Below are positions 4,503 to 8,757 of a stretch of 8,757 nucleotides of DNA, piece by piece (positions within the stretch are counted from its first letter, which is position 1; every line of letters starts with the position of its first letter). Below the pieces are notes generated by a model. The model was not told the origin of the DNA, did not search any database, and worked only from the letters and a program-made list of their open reading frames with translations. Made by a program: the position numbers and the translations under genes. This DNA is from WVZH01 sp034430425 (lineage in GTDB: Bacteria > Chloroflexota > Anaerolineae > Anaerolineales > E44-bin32), in the NCBI GenBank assembly GCA_034430425.1, contig DAOUEK010000044.1, forward strand, positions 1 to 8,757, read 5' to 3'.

Positions 4503-6422
4503 ATGGTGGATGCGAAAACTAACTTCTTAATTGTCAGCGACCTTCACTTAAATGAAGGTTTCAGACCCGAAGCAGCAAAGTGGTCGCCGAATGAGGATTT
4601 TTTAAGCGATAAAGCCTTTGCCGATTTCCTGCGATTTCATCAAGCCCATCGCCAAAACGGGCTTCCCTGGAAGTTGATTATCGCCGGGGATGGCTTTGAG
4701 TTTCTGCAAATTCTCTCGCTCCCGGCAGCGGATCCAAATGAACTGAAGCGGAGAATCGACAATCTCGTCCAAGCTGTGGAACCCCATCCGGCTTGTCATG
4801 TTGTCGCCATGCCCGAGCAAAGGAAAAAACAGGCGCTGGAGTGCCTGGACGAATCCATTCAATCGATGCAAGAACAACATGGCGACACCCATCGCGTGTT
4901 GATCCAACAGGCGGAGGAGTTGAAAGCCTGGGGAGAAGAGATCTCCCTGGATCGCATCTGGGATCTGGAGCGCATGACGACCGAACTCAGAATCCTCGCC
5001 TGTCGGAACGATCCAAAGTTATCGAAAAATGAGTGCCGTTACGGATTGGGCACCACAGCGCCTGAAGCCGTCTGGAAATTGGATCGCATCGCGGAGGGGC
5101 ATCCTATCTTCCTTAGCGCGCTGGCCTGGTTTCTCGATCAGGGTAATTCACTCGTGATCATGACTGGCAATCACGATATTGAGCTGTTCTGGCCTGAAGT
5201 GCAGGAACGGATTCGGGAGCTGGTCCTCGATGCCGCGGCGGATTTGCGCCTGTCCGATCCTCCCTGGACAACCAAGTTCTTCGGTATCGTCCAGGACATG
5301 GAGAAATTACAAAAATATATTCAAGCCTGCTGCACCTTCGAGCCCTGGATTTTCTTTGAGCCGGGTTGGCTTTACATCGAGCACGGCAATCAATACGAAC
5401 TGGCGGATTTTTTCACCGATTTCGTATACCCCATCCTCCCGCATGATAAAAAACGTCTCCGTCTCCCGCCCGGTTCGTTCTTCGTCCGCTACTTCTTCAA
5501 TAAAGTGGAGGAGACATTTCCATTTGCCGACAATATCCGACCGATCACCCGCTTCATCACCTGGTCCTTTCAATACCGTTTTAAGGACACGATCCGACTG
5601 TTCAGGAGACACATGTCAGGGTTGTGGAAATTCGTCAAGGTGCTTTTCTCGCGTAGTTTGAAGGATTATTTCCAGGACCGCCGCATGGCCGGGATGCGCT
5701 ACGCGAAGGTGTCTTCTGAACACAAAGTAAGCACCGCTGAAACGTGGCAATCTGAGGCAGATCACTATCACGTCTATACCCTCAGGGCTCTGGTACAAGA
5801 TTCCCTAACGCAGGAGCACTTAGAACGTATTGAAAACGAAGCTTTTGTTAAGCGGGCCACACCGTTGCGAAAAATCTTCCGTTTTGCAGTGGTAGGCCTG
5901 CCACCATTGCTGATTGGTCTCTTTCTCCTGCTCGTTTTCGTAGGACCATTCGTCTGGGAGTTCCTCGTCTCCGATACCTTCACCACACTTTTCGAAAACT
6001 ATCTTAGTCGGGCGATCTTTTTGGGTGTTTTTGGGTTCGTACTAGAAACGATCTTTGTACCACTCATATTCTCGAAGGATGAGGCGGATGAGGCGCATGA
6101 TTACCTTTATTCGGCTTCGCAGAAAATATGGGAGATTCTCTCGGATCCCATGGGCTCCGAATCTCCGCCGGTTGTGAAGTATATCGTCTTTGGGCACACC
6201 CATGATCCGGATTGCCGCCGAGTAAATCAGGCTCCCGATTCTCCATGGTATGTAAACACGGGCTCCTGGCTGAACAGAGTCGATGAGCTTGACATCTGGA
6301 GCCAATTGCAGCGGGATTTCACCTATCTCGAAATTGTGGTCGACGATGAGACCGAGATTCCCGGGCTTTATCGATGGAATCCGGTAGCCGCACAACCGGA
6401 ACGCATCCGCCGGCGAATATAA
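4503..6422 (+). CDS. Calcineurin-like metallophosphoesterase with inserted membrane segments
   Basis: A 639-residue protein of the calcineurin-like phosphoesterase superfamily, which uses a two-metal centre to hydrolyse phosphoester bonds. All signature motifs are visible in order: D13 and H15 in VSDLHLNEG; D63 in AGDGFEF; GNHD at 222-225; an additional His in EHGNQYE (H294); GHTH at 564-567; then VNTGSW. The protein is much longer than the usual 250-350 residues. A helical, charged insert occupies about 75-200, and about 300-555 separates the EHGN and GHTH motifs, containing two strongly hydrophobic stretches (about 460-488 and 502-523) that should anchor the enzyme in the membrane. Substrate unknown; a lipid- or cell-envelope-linked phosphoester is a reasonable guess from the membrane anchor. 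The ATG at 4503 has GAGGGG 8 nt upstream. The downstream kinase gene is 112 nt away and may or may not be cotranscribed. Confidence 0.9.
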   Translation: MVDAKTNFLIVSDLHLNEGFRPEAAKWSPNEDFLSDKAFADFLRFHQAHRQNGLPWKLIIAGDGFEFLQILSLPAADPNELKRRIDNLVQAVEPHPACHVVAMPEQRKKQALECLDESIQSMQEQHGDTHRVLIQQAEELKAWGEEISLDRIWDLERMTTELRILACRNDPKLSKNECRYGLGTTAPEAVWKLDRIAEGHPIFLSALAWFLDQGNSLVIMTGNHDIELFWPEVQERIRELVLDAAADLRLSDPPWTTKFFGIVQDMEKLQKYIQACCTFEPWIFFEPGWLYIEHGNQYELADFFTDFVYPILPHDKKRLRLPPGSFFVRYFFNKVEETFPFADNIRPITRFITWSFQYRFKDTIRLFRRHMSGLWKFVKVLFSRSLKDYFQDRRMAGMRYAKVSSEHKVSTAETWQSEADHYHVYTLRALVQDSLTQEHLERIENEAFVKRATPLRKIFRFAVVGLPPLLIGLFLLLVFVGPFVWEFLVSDTFTTLFENYLSRAIFLGVFGFVLETIFVPLIFSKDEADEAHDYLYSASQKIWEILSDPMGSESPPVVKYIVFGHTHDPDCRRVNQAPDSPWYVNTGSWLNRVDELDIWSQLQRDFTYLEIVVDDETEIPGLYRWNPVAAQPERIRRRI

Positions 6423-6522
6423 AAAAAAGCCAATGGAAATGATGGTTAGATAAGATGTGTCGCTATGCCACCTGTACTGCGGTTTTTATCGCCGGATGGT
6501 ATACACGGTTATGAATGCATCG

Positions 6523-6528
6523 AGGAGG
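6523..6528 (+). promoter_or_regulatory. Shine-Dalgarno AGGAGG of the sensor kinase gene
   Basis: A full AGGAGG with a 6-nt spacer (TACAGT) before the ATG at 6535. It selects this start over the in-frame GTG at 6457 and the ATGs at 6496 and 6511. Confidence 0.8.
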
Positions 6529-6534
6529 TACAGT

Positions 6535-7842
6535 ATGCCCGACCGGTCGGGCTCATACGCCGGTACAACGGCAAAAGAAGAACTCCAGGCATGGCGGGAA
6601 CGTGCGTTAAGGAGACTTCTACTTCTGATTTTAATCGTTGGCGTCATTCCGATATCCCTGACTCTCTATCGAGCGCACCAGGTTCCCCGTCATCACTCGG
6701 CCGCAGTAAGTGCGGTTGTCGCCTATTTGCTTGTCGCGCTATTACTCGTTCCGCGTCGACTTCCATATCGTATCCGCGCCTGGGGAATACTGCTGGGGGG
6801 GTATGTGCTTGCGGCTGAAACGTTGATTGCTGGCGGGATGATTGGCAACGGGCGGTTGGTGCTGGTGGGCATTCCCGTAGCAGCGATTGTATTAATCGAA
6901 GTCCAGGCCGGAGTGGTGGCGGCCGTTACGAGTTGGCTTTTCTATGCTGTGTATACCATTGGCGCTTATCATGGGGTGTTCCAAGAATGGATGGTGAACC
7001 CAAATCCCTCGCTGCCCTTGTTCACATGGATCTTCGAGGTCATCTCATTCACCGCTATGTTGACGGGTTTCACACTGTTTGTGGGTCTCATCGTTCAGGT
7101 ACATGGAAGACTGCTTGTGCAAATGGAACGGGCACGTATAGCACTGGATGCAGCCCGGATGAGAATCTCTACCGCACGCGAACAGGAGCGTCGAACTGTT
7201 GCCGGTCACCTACACGATGGTCCCGTTCAGGATTTGATTGCGCTGAGTTACCAGATCAGTGAATATCGAGATCAATCGCGCGAGCCAGTCTTGAAGGATG
7301 CTCTGGAACAGGCCGTGCGGGAAGTCCAGCGGATCATGCGGACCGTACGTGATGCCTGTAGTCGACTGCGTTCCGGCGGAGTGGATACGATGGGCCTGGA
7401 AGCCTCCATGGCAGAACACGCCACGCGGTTGATGGAGAAGACCAATTTGACGGTTAACCTCGATGTGCCCGATACGCGTTCTTTCTCCAACGAAGCCATC
7501 GCCGTGGTTCTTCTATCGACGTATAAAGAAGCCGTGAATAATGCGGCGAAACATTCCGGCGCCCGCGAAGTGTGGGTGAAGCTGCGCCTGGATGATGAAC
7601 AGTATGAGTTGGAAGTGCGAGATGAAGGTCGGGGTTTTGTCAAACCGGACCAACTCGATGCGATGGAGCTGGATGGACACTACGGATTGGTTATGATGAA
7701 AGAGCGTCTGGAGAAAGCAGGCGGCCGTCTGGAAGTGCGTTCGGAAGTCGGGCATGGCACATCCATCCGAGCCCGGGGAACCTGGGAAAGCCGCTCGACA
7801 GAAACCGATCTGCATTCGGGCGAGATCGAAGTAGAGGCGTGA
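6535..7842 (+). CDS. Multi-pass membrane sensor histidine kinase, HisKA_3 (NarL-partner) class
   Basis: A 435-residue sensor kinase. The N-terminal 190 residues contain about six hydrophobic segments (roughly 27-45, 57-73, 83-101, 107-122, 125-146 and 163-189) with short loops, and no recognisable extracellular sensor domain, so the signal is probably sensed in or at the membrane. A cytoplasmic helix follows, then the HisKA_3 dimerisation motif REQERRTVAGHLHDGPVQ, with H227 (directly before D228) the likely phosphorylated His. The ATP-binding domain shows an N box (KEAVNNAAKH, N335/N336), a G1 box (VRDEGRGF, D363) and a G2 box (GHYGLVMMKERLEKAGG). All catalytic features look intact. Its partner is the response regulator 36 nt downstream. 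The start at 6535 is set by a strong AGGAGG; the open frame extends upstream to 6457 without one. Confidence 0.95.
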   Translation: MPDRSGSYAGTTAKEELQAWRERALRRLLLLILIVGVIPISLTLYRAHQVPRHHSAAVSAVVAYLLVALLLVPRRLPYRIRAWGILLGGYVLAAETLIAGGMIGNGRLVLVGIPVAAIVLIEVQAGVVAAVTSWLFYAVYTIGAYHGVFQEWMVNPNPSLPLFTWIFEVISFTAMLTGFTLFVGLIVQVHGRLLVQMERARIALDAARMRISTAREQERRTVAGHLHDGPVQDLIALSYQISEYRDQSREPVLKDALEQAVREVQRIMRTVRDACSRLRSGGVDTMGLEASMAEHATRLMEKTNLTVNLDVPDTRSFSNEAIAVVLLSTYKEAVNNAAKHSGAREVWVKLRLDDEQYELEVRDEGRGFVKPDQLDAMELDGHYGLVMMKERLEKAGGRLEVRSEVGHGTSIRARGTWESRSTETDLHSGEIEVEA

Positions 7843-7878
7843 TTCCGTGCGAGTAACGTCGAAGATAGAGGTGCTTGA

Positions 7879-8526
7879 ATGAGCATTCGCGTGTTATTGG
7901 CAGACGACCATCCGGCGATTCGCGCCGGTATTCGCGCGAAACTGGAGCAGGCGGATGACATCGACGTGGTCGCTGAAGCCAGTGATGGAATCGAGGCATT
8001 GAAGTTGATCGAAAAATGCCAGCCCGACATTGTGCTGCTCGACTGCCGTCTGCCTGAACTGCCGGGATGGCAGGTGGCGACAGAAGTCCAAAAGATGAAC
8101 ATCAAGACGCACATCGTCGCCTTGAGCGCCTTCACGGAAGACCAGGAAGTATTCAACATGCTTCACGCAGGCGCAAAGGGCTACGTGTTGAAGGACGAGG
8201 CCCTGGATACTGTCGAGCAAGCTGTACGGAACGTGGCCCAGGGGGAAGAGTGGTACAGCATGCAGGTCATGCGCAAGGTGGCTGCCTGGGCGCGCGGGGA
8301 AAAGGCTCGGCCAATCCTGGCGGATCTAACTCCGCGAGAGATCGAGGTACTGGGATTCCTGGGAAGGGGATTGGATAACAGCGAGATCGCGGAAGAGTTA
8401 TGCGTCGGCATGCAGACGATCAAGAACTACGTACACTGCATTTACACGAAGCTGGGGGGTAAAAACCGCGTGGAGGCGGCGAAGATCGCAGTTCAGTTGG
8501 GGCTGGATCGGGGAGCTTGGAAATAG
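7879..8526 (+). CDS. NarL/LuxR-family response regulator
   Basis: A 215-residue DNA-binding response regulator. The receiver domain (about 3-118) has the acidic pair D9-D10, phospho-acceptor D55 in IVLLDCRLPE, S83 as the switch Ser/Thr and K105, so it should be phosphorylatable. A linker leads to a LuxR-type helix-turn-helix at about 147-208 (LTPREIEVLGFLGRG, then NSEIAEEL, with the recognition helix near MQTIKNYVHCIYTKL). Length is normal for the family. It follows the kinase gene by 36 nt and is almost certainly cotranscribed with it. AGAGGTG at 7867-7873 lies 5 nt before the ATG. Target genes cannot be inferred; the divergent promoters in this window are candidates only by proximity. Confidence 0.97.
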   Translation: MSIRVLLADDHPAIRAGIRAKLEQADDIDVVAEASDGIEALKLIEKCQPDIVLLDCRLPELPGWQVATEVQKMNIKTHIVALSAFTEDQEVFNMLHAGAKGYVLKDEALDTVEQAVRNVAQGEEWYSMQVMRKVAAWARGEKARPILADLTPREIEVLGFLGRGLDNSEIAEELCVGMQTIKNYVHCIYTKLGGKNRVEAAKIAVQLGLDRGAWK

Positions 8527-8582
8527 TTGTGCCTATCGCCTTGCCTGCTGTGACTTACCTGTAGGGTGGAAAAACCTCGTCC

Positions 8583-8596
8583 GGATAAGATTATCC
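8583..8596. repeat. Short inverted repeat GGATAA/TTATCC
   Basis: GGATAA and TTATCC are separated by two bases, 57 nt past the regulator stop. There is no T run, so it is not an intrinsic terminator; the loop is too short for a good RNA hairpin, so a dimeric protein-binding site is the likelier reading, or chance. Confidence 0.3.
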
Positions 8597-8708
8597 TATT
8601 GTGCTGGCCGAAAAACCCCATCCATGCGTAATCACATCGAAATCTATCGTGAGTCACCAATCCTGGCATTTGCTCAAGATTAAAAAAGCATAATTCGATG
8701 GTTTCAGA

Positions 8709-8718
8709 ACAATATTGT
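8709..8718. repeat. 10-bp palindrome ACAATATTGT
   Basis: A perfect AT-rich palindrome near the window end, in a region with no gene visible. It may be an operator for a gene beyond the window edge; length and composition also allow chance. Confidence 0.25.
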
Positions 8719-8757
8719 GTGAGATAAAGAGCTCGAAAGACTACACCGAGGATACGA

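Noticed and set aside
7680..8159. 159-codon minus-strand frame across the kinase-regulator junction
   Set aside because: It overlaps two certain genes in antisense and its Ser/Arg-rich translation has no domain features.

Overview
The window holds seven protein-coding genes in three blocks and no RNA genes, insertion sequences or CRISPR array that I can recognise. The organism looks like a free-living, probably anaerobic bacterium. The window has a radical SAM/SPASM enzyme, a lipoprotein with a lipobox, Shine-Dalgarno-led genes and a NarL-type two-component pair. The overall style (Cys-rich CGDG lipoprotein, multi-pass LuxR-class kinase, moderate GC) would fit Chloroflexota/Anaerolineae, but that is a guess from style and not from a marker gene.

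Block 1 (111-2753, minus strand) is a tight three-gene operon, transcribed in this order: a nucleotidyltransferase-fold protein with both expected catalytic aspartates replaced by Asn; a signal-peptide-bearing, DUF2207-like membrane protein that ends in seven Cys spaced every three residues in a Gly background; and a radical SAM/SPASM enzyme whose GTG start overlaps the stop codon of the membrane protein. The ribosome-binding site of the enzyme lies inside the codons of the Cys-Gly tail. This is the most interesting part of the window. It looks like a peptide-modifying radical SAM enzyme paired with a membrane-anchored substrate, in which the Cys-Gly tail is the part on the cytoplasmic side.

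Block 2 (3086-4144, minus strand) is a single lipoprotein gene with a Cys-rich CGDG motif followed by a polysaccharide-deacetylase-like domain. It has a perfect -10 box upstream. A roughly 280-nt AT-rich spacer separates it from block 1. A region of about 360 nt between it and the divergent block 3 holds a candidate sigma70 promoter and an intrinsic-terminator-like hairpin with no convincing gene between them, which could be a small RNA or an attenuating leader.

Block 3 (4503-8526, plus strand) contains a large calcineurin-like metallophosphoesterase with membrane segments inserted between its catalytic motifs, then a multi-pass HisKA_3 sensor kinase and a NarL/LuxR-type response regulator 36 nt downstream. 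The kinase and regulator form a standard two-component system; their targets cannot be read from the window. The last 231 nt hold only short inverted repeats.

For five of the seven genes the best start is internal to the longest open frame, decided by a well-placed Shine-Dalgarno sequence; those starts are used below.
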